The notes below the pieces were generated by a model that was not told the origin of the DNA, ran no database searches, and was given only the letters and a program-made list of their open reading frames with translations. A stretch of DNA of 64,000 nt, taken from contig CAKRLV010000006.1 in NCBI GenBank assembly GCA_934359755.1, positions 62,001 through 126,000 of the forward strand, written 5' to 3'. This document shows positions 51,601-60,810 of this stretch, in pieces (position 1 is the first letter of the stretch; each line of letters begins with the position of its first letter). Origin of the DNA: an uncultured Agathobacter sp. (GTDB taxonomy: Bacteria > Bacillota > Clostridia > Lachnospirales > Lachnospiraceae). The translations under genes and the position numbers were made by a program.

Positions 51601-52290
51601 ATGACAGAACATAGAACTATAAAAGAATTACCAGAATCTGAAAGACCATATGAGAAATTTATGTCGTTAGGAGAAACGGCACTTACTGATGCCGATTTAC
51701 TTGCGATAATTTTGAAGACAGGTACAAAGAATAAGACATCTTTGGATGTGGCCTATGAAATACTAAATGGTCACCATAATAACCTGCTTAATTTATATGA
51801 GCTTTCATATGAGGAATTAATGAAGTTTGATGGCATTGGCAGAATTAAAGCAATTCAGTTAAAAGCTATAGCAGAATTATCAAGGAGAATATCAAGAACC
51901 AATAGCGGATATTCTTTATCACTTAATAATTCAGACAGTGTTGCAAGGTATTATATGGAAAATCTTAGACATAATAAGAATGAAAATTTTATTTGTGCAT
52001 ATTTTGATTCTAAGAACCATTTTCTTGGCGATTGCAATCTTGCTGTCGGTAGTTATAACTGTGCTTATGTCGAAGAAAGAGAGATACTTAGAGTAGGTCT
52101 TGAAAAACGTGCTTCAACTATAATCATGATCCACAATCATCCAAGTGGTGACTGCACACCAAGTCAGGCTGATGTGGACATGACCTTGAAAGTAAAAGAA
52201 AAAGTTGACTTTTTCGGATTTATTTTAAGAGATCATATAATTATTGGAGACAACAGATATTTTAGTTTTTATGAACATAACATAATATAA
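51601..52290 (+). CDS. radC: RadC-family JAMM-domain protein
   Basis: A 229-residue protein with an N-terminal helix-hairpin-helix part (SLGETALTDADLLAIILKTG, FDGIGRIKAIQLKA) and a C-terminal JAMM/MPN+ domain with HNHPSGDCTPSQADVDMT, the metal-binding H-x-H-x10-D pattern. The name RadC is historical; a direct role in repair is doubtful. The ATG at 51601 is preferred over a GTG at 51553 as GAAAGG lies eight bases upstream and the length is then typical. Its position just upstream of mreB is the arrangement in Bacillus. Confidence 0.93.
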   Translation: MTEHRTIKELPESERPYEKFMSLGETALTDADLLAIILKTGTKNKTSLDVAYEILNGHHNNLLNLYELSYEELMKFDGIGRIKAIQLKAIAELSRRISRTNSGYSLSLNNSDSVARYYMENLRHNKNENFICAYFDSKNHFLGDCNLAVGSYNCAYVEEREILRVGLEKRASTIIMIHNHPSGDCTPSQADVDMTLKVKEKVDFFGFILRDHIIIGDNRYFSFYEHNII

Positions 52291-52312
52291 CTTAAGAAAA
52301 AGGAGAATTTCT

Positions 52313-53317
52313 ATGAACAATAACGTGTACGGTATTGATCTTGGTACTTGTAACTTCAAGATTTTTTGTAAATCGAATGGGAAGATTTTAAAAGAAAAAA
52401 ATGCAATCGCAGTTATAAATAAAAATGAAATCTATGCATATGGAGATGATGCGTATGCTATGTATGAGAAAGCACCAGAGGCTATTAATGTCATTTTTCC
52501 GGTATGTAATGGTGTTATTGCAGACTATAACCTTTTACAGAGAATGATTTTTGATTTTTTAGAGTCAAAGATGAAAGCGAAGATTAAAAATGCAGAGGTT
52601 GTAGTTGCAGTTCCTACAGATATTACAGATGTAGAGAAGAGAGCTTTTTATGAAGTGTTCTATAAGAGCAAGGCAAGACCAAAGAATGTCTTATTATGTG
52701 AGAAACCTATAGCTGATGCTGTGGGTCTTGGTATTGATGTAAATGAACCAACAGGTGTTATGATTGTAGATATGGGAGCTGATACAACAGAGATATCAGT
52801 TATTTCGCTTGGCGGTCTTGTGCTTAGTGATTTGCTCCATTTTGGAGGAAATAGGATTGATGAGAGTATTATTACTTATATAAGAAAAGAATTTAATCTT
52901 GTAATTGGACAAAAGACTGCAAAAGCGTTAAAAGAAAATATTGGCTCAGGACTTTCAGGAAGAAGCGAGACTATGATTATCGTTGGAAGAGATGTTGTCA
53001 GTGGTCTGCCAATTGAGATGGAGATTTCAGCAGAAGTTATATATGAAGCAATGAAATCGAACTTAGAATCTATTTGTACATCCATTAAAATGATTCTTGA
53101 GAAGACTCCACCAGAACTTGCAAAGGATATAATTCATTCTGGAATTTATATTACTGGAGGTGGTTCACTTATTCATGGACTTGGAGAATTATTTGAACAG
53201 ATAACTAACATAAAAGTAAATTCAAGTGAGGCACCAGAGGAAAGTGCAGCGCGAGGACTTGTTAAAATAGTTACAGATTCAAAGTATAAGAGATTACCAT
53301 TTAGCATTAAAAAATAA
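52313..53317 (+). CDS. mreB: Rod shape-determining actin homologue MreB
   Basis: A 334-residue actin-like ATPase that guides side-wall synthesis. The phosphate 1 loop is YGIDLGTCNFKIF, phosphate 2 is MIVDMGADTTEISVISLGG, and the adenosine motif is IYITGGGSLIHGLGELF, which are all in place. The N terminus lacks a long amphipathic helix, as is usual in Gram-positive bacteria, where membrane contact is through an internal loop. AAAGGAG precedes the ATG. It heads mreB-mreC-mreD-PBP2-minC-minD-minE-rodA, with short gaps and no terminators. Confidence 0.94.
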   Translation: MNNNVYGIDLGTCNFKIFCKSNGKILKEKNAIAVINKNEIYAYGDDAYAMYEKAPEAINVIFPVCNGVIADYNLLQRMIFDFLESKMKAKIKNAEVVVAVPTDITDVEKRAFYEVFYKSKARPKNVLLCEKPIADAVGLGIDVNEPTGVMIVDMGADTTEISVISLGGLVLSDLLHFGGNRIDESIITYIRKEFNLVIGQKTAKALKENIGSGLSGRSETMIIVGRDVVSGLPIEMEISAEVIYEAMKSNLESICTSIKMILEKTPPELAKDIIHSGIYITGGGSLIHGLGELFEQITNIKVNSSEAPEESAARGLVKIVTDSKYKRLPFSIKK

Positions 53318-53333
53318 TTAATACGAGGATATT

Positions 53334-54302
53334 ATGAGAAAAAAATTCCGTAATCGTAATAAAAAGAAAAGTATTTCAAGTAAATATATGCTGCTTATGC
53401 TTACAGGTATTTGCGTGGTCGCTATTTTAGTTTGTTTTACGTTTAATATTTCAGGCGGACCATTAAATACTGTGGCTGGGTATGTTTTTGTACCGATGCA
53501 GACTGGAATTAATAATTCAGGAAACTGGATTTCCGATAAGGTGAATAATTTTAAAACGCTCAAAGAAGTTATGAGCGAGAACGAAAAACTCAAAAAGCAG
53601 GTAGACGATCTTACTACAGAGCTTACAACGAATAAGCTAGAACAGTATGAATTGGATAATCTTAGAAATATTTTAGAACTTGATGAGAAGTATCCAAGTT
53701 ATGAGAAAGTCGCAGCTAGTGTTATAGGAAAAGACAGCAGTAACTGGTTTTCAACATTTACTATTGATCGGGGCAGAAACGATGGAATAAAAAATGGCAT
53801 GAACGTTATCTCTGGAAGTGGTCTCGTAGGTATTGTAGTTGATGTTGGTGCAAATTACGCAAAAGTCAGAACGATAATCAATGATTCTAACAAAGTCAGT
53901 GCCATGGTTTCTACAACAAAGGATAATTTTACTATTTCGGGAAGTCTTGAGTCCATGAATAAGGATAAAGTTATTACATTCAATGAACTCAGAGATGAGA
54001 ACAACAAAGTAAAAGTCGGTGATCCGGTTGTGACTTCTTATGTATCTGACCAGTATCAGCAGGGAATACTTATCGGATATATTGCGTCAATAGAAGAAAA
54101 TTCAAACAATCTGACGAAGTCAGGTACTATAACACCTGTAGTTGATTTTGAACATATAGAGAATGTCTTAGTTATTCTTCAGGTCAAAGATACTGGAGAT
54201 GATAAGAGCAACGCTAATTCTGAATCATCAGATGATACACAAAAAGATACTCAGAAGGAATCATCAACGCAGAAATCGACAGAATCAGATTCGCAACAGT
54301 AA
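53334..54302 (+). CDS. mreC: Rod shape-determining protein MreC
   Basis: A 322-residue bitopic protein that links MreB to the periplasm-facing elongation machine. A basic N-terminal tail (KKFRNRNKKKS) leads to one membrane segment (YMLLMLTGICVVAILVCF), a coiled coil (about 70-115) and the double beta-barrel MreC core (about 115-285; STFTIDRGRNDGIKNGMNVI). The last 35 residues are a Ser/Asp/Thr/Gln-rich tail (TQKDTQKESSTQKSTESDS), unusual but not disruptive. It is 16 bases after mreB and 11 before mreD. Confidence 0.93.
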   Translation: MRKKFRNRNKKKSISSKYMLLMLTGICVVAILVCFTFNISGGPLNTVAGYVFVPMQTGINNSGNWISDKVNNFKTLKEVMSENEKLKKQVDDLTTELTTNKLEQYELDNLRNILELDEKYPSYEKVAASVIGKDSSNWFSTFTIDRGRNDGIKNGMNVISGSGLVGIVVDVGANYAKVRTIINDSNKVSAMVSTTKDNFTISGSLESMNKDKVITFNELRDENNKVKVGDPVVTSYVSDQYQQGILIGYIASIEENSNNLTKSGTITPVVDFEHIENVLVILQVKDTGDDKSNANSESSDDTQKDTQKESSTQKSTESDSQQ

Positions 54303-54313
54303 TAGGAGTAACT

Positions 54314-54835
54314 ATGCGTCGTAAAATAGTATTATTTGTAATAATAACGATATGTTATCTGTTACAGACAACGGTGTTTCACTGGTTGGCATTTGCAGAT
54401 ATTGTACCTAATTTGTTAATAATTGTGGTGTCTTCATTTGGATTTATGAGAGGCAAAAAGGAAGGTTTGTTAGTTGGCTTTTTTTGCGGATTACTTATTG
54501 ACATTTTTTGCGGTTTTTATATAGGTGTTTATGCTTTAATCTATATGTATATTGGATATATAAATGGTCTTTTTCAAAAGCGATTTTATCCTGACGATAT
54601 TAAATTACCGTTATTGTTAATAGGTGGAAGTGATATTATATGTAATTTTATTATATATATTATCATGTTCTTATTACGTAGTAGATTTCATTTTATGTAT
54701 TATCTTACATCCATTATTATACCTGAACTCGTATATACAATGGTAATTTCAATATTCTTATATATTATATTGTTGAAGATAAATCAGAAAATTGAAATGA
54801 TTGAAAAAAGGAGTGCTAAGAAATTTGATATATGA
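54314..54835 (+). CDS. mreD: Rod shape-determining protein MreD
   Basis: A 173-residue integral membrane protein with five or six membrane segments, beginning IVLFVIITICYLLQTTVFHW and including the family-like GFFCGLLIDIFCGFYIGVYAL. It works with MreC, RodA and PBP2 in the elongasome. Sequence conservation in MreD is low, so identity rests on size, hydrophobic pattern and position between mreC and PBP2. The 3' end overlaps the PBP2 start by 11 bases. Confidence 0.9.
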   Translation: MRRKIVLFVIITICYLLQTTVFHWLAFADIVPNLLIIVVSSFGFMRGKKEGLLVGFFCGLLIDIFCGFYIGVYALIYMYIGYINGLFQKRFYPDDIKLPLLLIGGSDIICNFIIYIIMFLLRSRFHFMYYLTSIIIPELVYTMVISIFLYIILLKINQKIEMIEKRSAKKFDI

Positions 54836-57653
54836 TATTAAAGAATTTCTCAAAAACTGCATAAAATCCCGAGTTTTTGTTTTATTTGTGGCAATGGCAG
54901 TTGTTTTTGCCATTATGCTTGGACGAGTATTCTCACTGCAGATTATAAATGGTGAGAATTATCAGAAGAACTTCACACAGTTAATTGAGAAGACTGTTCC
55001 AATAGAAGCTACAAGAGGAAATATATATGATTGTAATGGTAAGCTGCTTGCATACAATCAGCTTGCATATTCAGTGGTAGTAACAGATGCCTATGCAAAT
55101 ACGAGTAACAGAAATGAAGATCTTAATAAAGAATTAGCAGAGATAATTGGTGTTATAAGAGGAAATGATGAAGAAATCTATAACAACTTTGAAATAACAC
55201 TTAATGCTTCCGGCGATTATGAATTTAACGTCACAGGAACTGCACTTAAGCGTTTTCTTGCGGATGTATTTGGACAGACTTCATACGATAAGCTTGAATA
55301 CAATAAGAGACTGGGCTTTGATGAAGCAAAAGCGACAGCTGAAAATGTAATTACATATTTAGCAGATGAAGAATGTTTTGACATTGATAAGAGTTACGAT
55401 AAAGAGACACAGTACTATATTGTTGTATTAAGATATGCTATTAAGGCAAATTTCTATTCTCAGTATAAGAGTGTAACTGTTGCAAAGGATGTCTCTGACA
55501 AAACAGTAGCATACATGAATGAACATTCCGATACTTTACTTGGCGTATCTATTCAGGAAGATACTATCAGAAAATACAACTATAGTGAGTATTTTTCTTC
55601 TATGATAGGCTATACAGGTAAAATATCTACAACGGAATATGATGATTTATATAAGAAAAATAAGACATATACGACAAATGATATAATAGGTAAGTCAGGA
55701 CTTGAACAAAGATATGAAGAATATCTCCGAGGTGTAAATGGTGAGGAAAAATTCTACGCAAATAAGTGGGGCAAGATGACAGAGCTTATAAGTAGAAAAG
55801 ATCCAGCTTCGGGAAATGATTTATACCTGAGTGTCGATGCGGATTTGCAGAAGGCGACATATGATTTGCTCGAGCAGGAGATTGCAGGAATTGTTTATTC
55901 CAATATACAAAAAGGCAATATTCCGATTAAGGATGTATATTTTGCACTTATAAACAATAATGTAATTGATATTACACAGTTTAGTAATGATAATGCATCT
56001 GACACTGAAAAGAGTGTATATAATGCATTCAAGAGCTCTTTGAAAAGTACAGTAGGTACAGTGGATAAGCAGATGACTAAGAGTCCTGTTGCATTAAAGG
56101 ATATGTCAGATCAGATTCTTGACTGTTTTACACATATTATCCAGATGTTAAAGGACAATGGTGTTTTGTTATCCAAGGAGATAGATAAGACTGATGATGT
56201 CTATAAGAAGTGGAAAGATAATAAGATCAGTCCAAAGGAATATCTCGAGTATTGTATTTCAAAGCAGTGGATTGATATAAGTCTATTAGATGTTGATGAA
56301 AAATATGCAGATTCATCGGAGATATATGATTCATTATGTAAGTATATTCAGGACGAAATACAAAATGATAAAGATTTTGCCAAAATTGTGTACAAATATA
56401 TGGTCGATGCTGAGCAGATTTCAGGCAAGGATTTATGCCTCATTCTGTTTGAGCAGGGTGTGTTAGATTATGATGATGATACTGTTAATAATCTAAAGAA
56501 TGGCAACACAAGTTCTTATCAGTTTATCATGGATAAGATTAACAACATCGAGATTACACCTGCACAGCTTGCACTTGATCCATGTACTGGTTCATGTGTT
56601 ATTACGGATGTAAAGACTGGCGCGATTAAAGCACTTGTAAGTTATCCGGGTTATGATAATAACAAGCTTGCAAATGGTGTAGATGCAGAATACTTTGCTT
56701 CGCTTAATGAGGATAATTCAAATCCGCAGTACAATTATGCGACGCAGGAAAGAACTGCCCCAGGTTCAACATTTAAGATGGTTTCTGCGACAGCAGGATT
56801 ATCAGAGGGTGTTATTTCACTTGGAACACAGATTGAATGTAAAGGTATATTCAAGGATATTAGTAATGAACCTAAATGTTGGATTTATCCACATGGTTCT
56901 CACGGAAAGATTAATGTATCTGAAGCTATAAGAGATTCTTGTAACGTGTTCTTTTATACAGTCGGATACAAGTTAAGTACTAAAGATTCTCTGAAAAGTA
57001 CGTACAATGATGCAAATGGTATAAAATATATACAGAAGTATGCTAAAGTGTACGGTCTTGATCAGACAACAGGACTTGAAATTGTCGAAAATAAATCAGA
57101 ACTTGCCACAGAGTTCCCTGTAATGGCGGCAATTGGACAGAGTAATAACAATATTACAACTGTTGCACTTTCAAGATATGTAACTGCGGTTGCATCTGGA
57201 AAGCTGTACAAGTATCAGCTTATGAACAAAATAGTTGATAATGATGGCAATGTAGTAAAAGAATATAAATCTGATTATGAAGATATATCAGGAACATTGG
57301 CATCTGAACAGTGGGATGGAATTCATAAAGGAATGAGAATGGTTTGTGAGTCACTTGATAGTTTTAATGATTTCGATATCCAGATTGCTGGTAAGACAGG
57401 TACTGCACAGCAGGTAGAGAATCGACCAAACCATGCACTTTTTGTAGGATATGTACCATATGATAATCCAGAGATTTCTATAGCTATAAGAATTGCTTAT
57501 GGATATAGTTCACATAATGCGGCATCAGCTGCAAGAAATATTGTATCTTACTATTATGGAGAGAGAAAGTTAGATGAGATATTAGGCGAGAAAGCCGCAG
57601 GAGTTAACAAAACTTCATCTAATAGAGCTACAGATAATAGCGTTACAGACTAG
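54825..57653 (+). CDS. mrdA: Penicillin-binding protein 2 (elongation transpeptidase) with a large insertion
   Basis: A class B PBP of about 942 residues, much longer than the usual 600-720. One N-terminal membrane segment (VFVLFVAMAVVFAIMLGRVF) is followed by the pedestal/dimer domain and the transpeptidase. Catalytic motifs are S648-T-F-K651, S705-C-N and K857-T-G. Between an early strand (SVDADLQKATYDLLEQE) and LDPCTGSCVITDVKTGAIKA an extra helical segment of about 225 residues (roughly 355-580) is inserted. No ATG fits; the TTG at 54825 follows AGGAG at 11 bases and overlaps mreD. It should cross-link side-wall peptidoglycan with RodA encoded downstream. Beta-lactams are the expected ligands. 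Confidence 0.92.
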   Translation: MIYDIKEFLKNCIKSRVFVLFVAMAVVFAIMLGRVFSLQIINGENYQKNFTQLIEKTVPIEATRGNIYDCNGKLLAYNQLAYSVVVTDAYANTSNRNEDLNKELAEIIGVIRGNDEEIYNNFEITLNASGDYEFNVTGTALKRFLADVFGQTSYDKLEYNKRLGFDEAKATAENVITYLADEECFDIDKSYDKETQYYIVVLRYAIKANFYSQYKSVTVAKDVSDKTVAYMNEHSDTLLGVSIQEDTIRKYNYSEYFSSMIGYTGKISTTEYDDLYKKNKTYTTNDIIGKSGLEQRYEEYLRGVNGEEKFYANKWGKMTELISRKDPASGNDLYLSVDADLQKATYDLLEQEIAGIVYSNIQKGNIPIKDVYFALINNNVIDITQFSNDNASDTEKSVYNAFKSSLKSTVGTVDKQMTKSPVALKDMSDQILDCFTHIIQMLKDNGVLLSKEIDKTDDVYKKWKDNKISPKEYLEYCISKQWIDISLLDVDEKYADSSEIYDSLCKYIQDEIQNDKDFAKIVYKYMVDAEQISGKDLCLILFEQGVLDYDDDTVNNLKNGNTSSYQFIMDKINNIEITPAQLALDPCTGSCVITDVKTGAIKALVSYPGYDNNKLANGVDAEYFASLNEDNSNPQYNYATQERTAPGSTFKMVSATAGLSEGVISLGTQIECKGIFKDISNEPKCWIYPHGSHGKINVSEAIRDSCNVFFYTVGYKLSTKDSLKSTYNDANGIKYIQKYAKVYGLDQTTGLEIVENKSELATEFPVMAAIGQSNNNITTVALSRYVTAVASGKLYKYQLMNKIVDNDGNVVKEYKSDYEDISGTLASEQWDGIHKGMRMVCESLDSFNDFDIQIAGKTGTAQQVENRPNHALFVGYVPYDNPEISIAIRIAYGYSSHNAASAARNIVSYYYGERKLDEILGEKAAGVNKTSSNRATDNSVTD

Positions 57654-57663
57654 AGGAGGAAGT

Positions 57664-58338
57664 ATGGCGTTACCAGTTGTACTTAAAAGTGGTAAAAACT
57701 ATATTACGTTGGTGTTAGATTCAGAACTTGATTTTGCTGAATTGTTGCAGAATATAGTGGCAAAATTTGTTGAATCACAGAAATTTTTTGGTAATGAATC
57801 TTTTGCACTTATGTTTGATGGACGAGTTCTGTCAGATCGGGAGAAGCTTATAATTCTCGATGCAATTGATGAATATACAAGCGTTAAAATTACCAGAATA
57901 ATTGAAAATGATGTTTTCAGGGAGTATGCCGCTGAGAAGCAGGCATACATAGAAGAGAACAGTATCGATGAAGAGAGCATTGATATTTCAAAAGATAATT
58001 GTCTATTTTTTGAGAGAGATATTCACGAAGGTGAGAAAATCAATGCAGTAAATGATATTGTTGTTATTGGAAATGTTTATTCTGGTGCGATTCTTAAGGC
58101 TGGAAATAGTATTATTATTTTTGGAATGCTTGAAGGACAAGCTATTGCAGGAAATAATGATAAAAACAGGGATGCATATATTATGGCAAGAAACTTCCAA
58201 CCTGAAAATTTCAGAATTGGCAGATATCTGGGAAAGCCAATCAAGCGCAATAACAAAGGTTTTAATGTTCATCGTAAAATCATTGCTAAAAAAGCTATGG
58301 TAATCGATGGAGAGATTAAAATAAAAAATATCAGGTAG
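57664..58338 (+). CDS. minC: Septum site-determining protein MinC
   Basis: A 224-residue FtsZ inhibitor. The N-terminal domain (about 1-105) is weakly conserved; the C-terminal beta-helix (about 120-205) is clear, with IVVIGNVYSGAILKAGNSI, IIFGMLEGQAIAGNN and FRIGRYLG. The RSGQ stretch that contacts MinD in characterised MinC proteins reads HEGE here (RDIHEGEKI). This may go with the altered MinD and MinE encoded next. AGAGGAGG precedes the ATG. It lies ten bases after PBP2 and 22 before minD. Confidence 0.88.
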   Translation: MALPVVLKSGKNYITLVLDSELDFAELLQNIVAKFVESQKFFGNESFALMFDGRVLSDREKLIILDAIDEYTSVKITRIIENDVFREYAAEKQAYIEENSIDEESIDISKDNCLFFERDIHEGEKINAVNDIVVIGNVYSGAILKAGNSIIIFGMLEGQAIAGNNDKNRDAYIMARNFQPENFRIGRYLGKPIKRNNKGFNVHRKIIAKKAMVIDGEIKIKNIR

Positions 58339-58360
58339 ATATAACTGAAGGAGGTCTTTC

Positions 58361-59101
58361 ATGAGTGAAGCAATAGTGTTCACCTCAGGAAAAGGCGGTG
58401 TTGGTAAGACTACAACAATTGCTAACATCGGCACAGTACTTTCACAGTTAGATAAAAAAGTTGTCATGCTAGATACTGACATGGGACTTCGAAATTTAGA
58501 TGTTGTTATGGGATTAGAAGATCAGATTCGGTATAATCTCATAGATTTACTGGAGAAACATTGCAGATTAAAGCAGGCGCTTATTAAAGATAAACGCTAT
58601 CCTAATTTGTATATGATTCCAGCGTCGCTGAAGTTTGACAGGGTACATAATTACGAACCTGAATTTAAGGCATTAGTTGATGAACTGAAAAAAGAATTTG
58701 ACTATTGTCTTATTGATTGTCCGGCAGGCATGGGCAATGGTTTTCATCTAGCAATTGCTGCTGCGGACAGGGCTATAGTTGTTACTACACCGCATATATC
58801 AGCAGTCCGAGATGCAGGAAGAATTATACATCAGTTGCAAAATGAACATATTAATGATATTAATTTGGTGATTAATGAATATGATGAGCGTATGGTCAGA
58901 CGGCATGATATGTTGTCACAATCAGACATAGAAGAATTACTTGGAGTTAAGACTATAGGGGTTGTTCCATGTGACAAGAAAGTTATAGTAAGCCAGAATA
59001 AAGGAACACCAGTTGTATCCTTCAGAAGTAAATCAGCAAACAGATTTATTGCCATTGCTAATTATGTCAATGCGAGAAAGGTTGGTGCCTCAGATGAGTG
59101 A
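58361..59101 (+). CDS. minD: Septum site-determining ATPase MinD, lacking the usual C-terminal membrane helix
   Basis: A 246-residue deviant Walker ATPase. Walker A is SGKGGVGKTT (9-18) with the signature lysine K11; other motifs are MLDTDMGLRNLDVVMG and YCLIDCPAGMGNGF. Characterised MinD proteins are about 265-270 residues and end in a short amphipathic helix (such as GFLKRLFGG or MAKIKSFFG) needed for membrane binding. Here the protein stops with VNARKVGASDE, about 20 residues early, with no such helix. The sequence continues directly into minE, whose start overlaps the stop by eight bases, so a frameshift is unlikely. GAAGGAGG precedes the ATG. Confidence 0.93.
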   Translation: MSEAIVFTSGKGGVGKTTTIANIGTVLSQLDKKVVMLDTDMGLRNLDVVMGLEDQIRYNLIDLLEKHCRLKQALIKDKRYPNLYMIPASLKFDRVHNYEPEFKALVDELKKEFDYCLIDCPAGMGNGFHLAIAAADRAIVVTTPHISAVRDAGRIIHQLQNEHINDINLVINEYDERMVRRHDMLSQSDIEELLGVKTIGVVPCDKKVIVSQNKGTPVVSFRSKSANRFIAIANYVNARKVGASDE

Positions 59102-59288
59102 ATTTGCCTTTTCAAATCAGGTCGCAAAAGAAAGGCTTAAGCTCATGATTGAAGCTGAGCCGATAGAATGTACACCAGAGCTTATGGCAAGAATGAAAAG
59201 AGAAGTATCTGATATAATCGGACGATACTTTGAATTGTCACCAGATGCTTACGAGATAAAGGTTATTTTAAAACAGAACAGGAAATGA
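59094..59288 (+). CDS. minE: Short MinE-like topological specificity factor
   Basis: A 64-residue protein aligned with MinE through QVAKERLKLM (compare IAKERL) and the MARMKREVSDIIGRYFELSP segment followed by a beta strand. Usual MinE has about 85-90 residues, with an N-terminal membrane-targeting stretch (such as LLDFF) and a C-terminal strand pair. Both ends are shortened here: it opens with SEFAFSNQ and stops at IKVILKQNRK. The ATG at 59094 overlaps the minD stop (ATGAGTGA), and an in-frame ATG at 59064 or 59070 would add only a polar extension. It should interact with MinD, but membrane binding by the standard route is doubtful. Confidence 0.82.
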   Translation: MSEFAFSNQVAKERLKLMIEAEPIECTPELMARMKREVSDIIGRYFELSPDAYEIKVILKQNRK

Positions 59289-59292
59289 TTAA

Positions 59293-60402
59293 ATGCTAAA
59301 ACAATATAGAATAAGAAATTATCACTTTCAATTAATTGCATATATTACAGCACTTACAATAGTAGGAATTTTTGTAATAGGAAGTGCACAAAAATCTGTA
59401 CAGAATAAACAGATAGCAGGATTTATACTGGGAATGGTTATCATGATAGCTATTTCGCTGATGGATTATTCGTTTGTACTTAATTTTTCATGGCTTTATT
59501 ATTTATTAACAATTTTATTACTGGGATTGGTTCTTACCTCTCTGGGTGATACAACAGGTGGAGCCCAGCGATGGATAAAAGTTGCAGGATTTAAATTCCA
59601 GCCATCGGAGTTGGCCAAGATAATGATAATTCTGGTTTTTTCCAAATTTTTTATGAAATATGCGGAGAAAGTAAATGATGTAAAGACATTGGTAAAGTCA
59701 TTTATACTTATATTGGTTCCATTAGCTCTTATAATGAAACAGCCAGATACATCAACCACGATTGTTGTTTCATTTATTTTCATTGTACTCTTGTTTATTA
59801 CGGGATTAAGTTATAAAATAGTAGTAACGGTGGTGGGTATTAGTGTACCACTTGCAATACTATTTCTAACCTACGTTGTTAAGAATGCTGATTCTTTGAT
59901 AAAAAAGCATTATCAGTTTATTCGAATAATGTCATGGCTTGAACCAGATAAGTATCCAGAAAAGGCGCTGCAGCAGCAAAATGCCATTATGGCGATTGGT
60001 TCTGGACAGTTATGGGGAAAGGGACTTTACAATGCTGAGGCTACTTCCATGAAGAATGCCAAGTATATTATTGAACCACAGACTGATTTTATTTTTGCAG
60101 TAGCTGGTGAAGAACTTGGATTTGTTGGAACTTTAGTGATAATTATTCTGTTATTTTTAATTGTTATAGAATGTCTTTTGATTGCAAGAAAGGCAAAAGA
60201 CCTTGGTGGCAGACTTATATGTTGTGGAATGGCTACATTGGTTGGATTCCAGTCATTTGTCAATATTGGCGTTGCTACAGGATTGATGCCTAATACCGGT
60301 ATTCCATTGCCTTTTGTTAGTTATGGTCTAACATCGCTCGTTTCATTGTATATTGGAATGGGATTTGTTTTAAATGTTGGTTTACAACCGAAAAAGTATT
60401 AA
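59293..60402 (+). CDS. rodA: SEDS glycosyltransferase RodA
   Basis: A 369-residue peptidoglycan polymerase with about ten membrane segments. It shows GGAQRWIKVAGFKFQPSELA, the extracytoplasmic region ending AEATSMKNAKYIIEPQTDFIFA (written here in two parts: the catalytic Asp lies in EPQTDFIFAV) and the C-terminal PNTGIPLPFVSYG. It pairs with PBP2, encoded four genes upstream, in the elongasome. It begins four bases after minE, with AGGAAATG as the nearest site. FtsW is the alternative, but the mre/PBP2 context favours RodA. Confidence 0.92.
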   Translation: MLKQYRIRNYHFQLIAYITALTIVGIFVIGSAQKSVQNKQIAGFILGMVIMIAISLMDYSFVLNFSWLYYLLTILLLGLVLTSLGDTTGGAQRWIKVAGFKFQPSELAKIMIILVFSKFFMKYAEKVNDVKTLVKSFILILVPLALIMKQPDTSTTIVVSFIFIVLLFITGLSYKIVVTVVGISVPLAILFLTYVVKNADSLIKKHYQFIRIMSWLEPDKYPEKALQQQNAIMAIGSGQLWGKGLYNAEATSMKNAKYIIEPQTDFIFAVAGEELGFVGTLVIIILLFLIVIECLLIARKAKDLGGRLICCGMATLVGFQSFVNIGVATGLMPNTGIPLPFVSYGLTSLVSLYIGMGFVLNVGLQPKKY

Positions 60403-60414
60403 TGGGAGGAATAT

Positions 60415-60810
60415 ATGAACATAGGACTGGTAGCACACGATTCCAAGAAGAAACTAATGCAGAATTTTTGCATTGCGTATAGAGGAATTTTGAGCAAGAA
60501 TGAGTTATACGCAACTGGAACAACAGGCAGACTTATTGAGGAGGTTGCAAATTTACAGGTTCATAAGTACCTGGCAGGACATCTCGGAGGTGTTCAGCAG
60601 CTTGGGGCACAGATAGAGCATAATGACATTGATCTTGTTATTTTTCTACGTGATCCATTAAAGCCAAAGCCACATGAACCAGAAATCAATAGTATTGTTA
60701 AAGCTTGTGATGAGCACAATATACCACTTGCTACTAATCTTGCAACTGCAGAATTATTGATTTTATCTTTGGATAGAGGAGATTTAGACTGGCGTGAAAT
60801 GTACAAGTAA
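60415..60810 (+). CDS. mgsA: Methylglyoxal synthase
   Basis: Converts dihydroxyacetone phosphate to methylglyoxal and phosphate, a bypass when sugar phosphates build up. The 131-residue protein shows LVAHDSKKKLM, ATGTTGRLI (phosphate binding) and LGGVQQLGAQI, then DLVIFLRDPL with catalytic Asp. Length is normal. GGGAGG precedes the ATG. In Clostridia it often follows rodA, as here, so the position is conserved though functionally unrelated to the wall genes. Confidence 0.96.
   Translation: MNIGLVAHDSKKKLMQNFCIAYRGILSKNELYATGTTGRLIEEVANLQVHKYLAGHLGGVQQLGAQIEHNDIDLVIFLRDPLKPKPHEPEINSIVKACDEHNIPLATNLATAELLILSLDRGDLDWREMYK

Noticed and set aside
59041..59110. Frameshift at the end of minD hiding a normal C-terminal helix
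   Set aside because: None of the three frames after VNARKVG encodes a FLKRLF- or IKSFFG-like helix, and minE starts there in frame.
59013..59288. Longer MinE start at 59013
   Set aside because: The added residues lie inside minD, show no membrane-targeting pattern and have no ribosome site; 59094 fits the overlap better.
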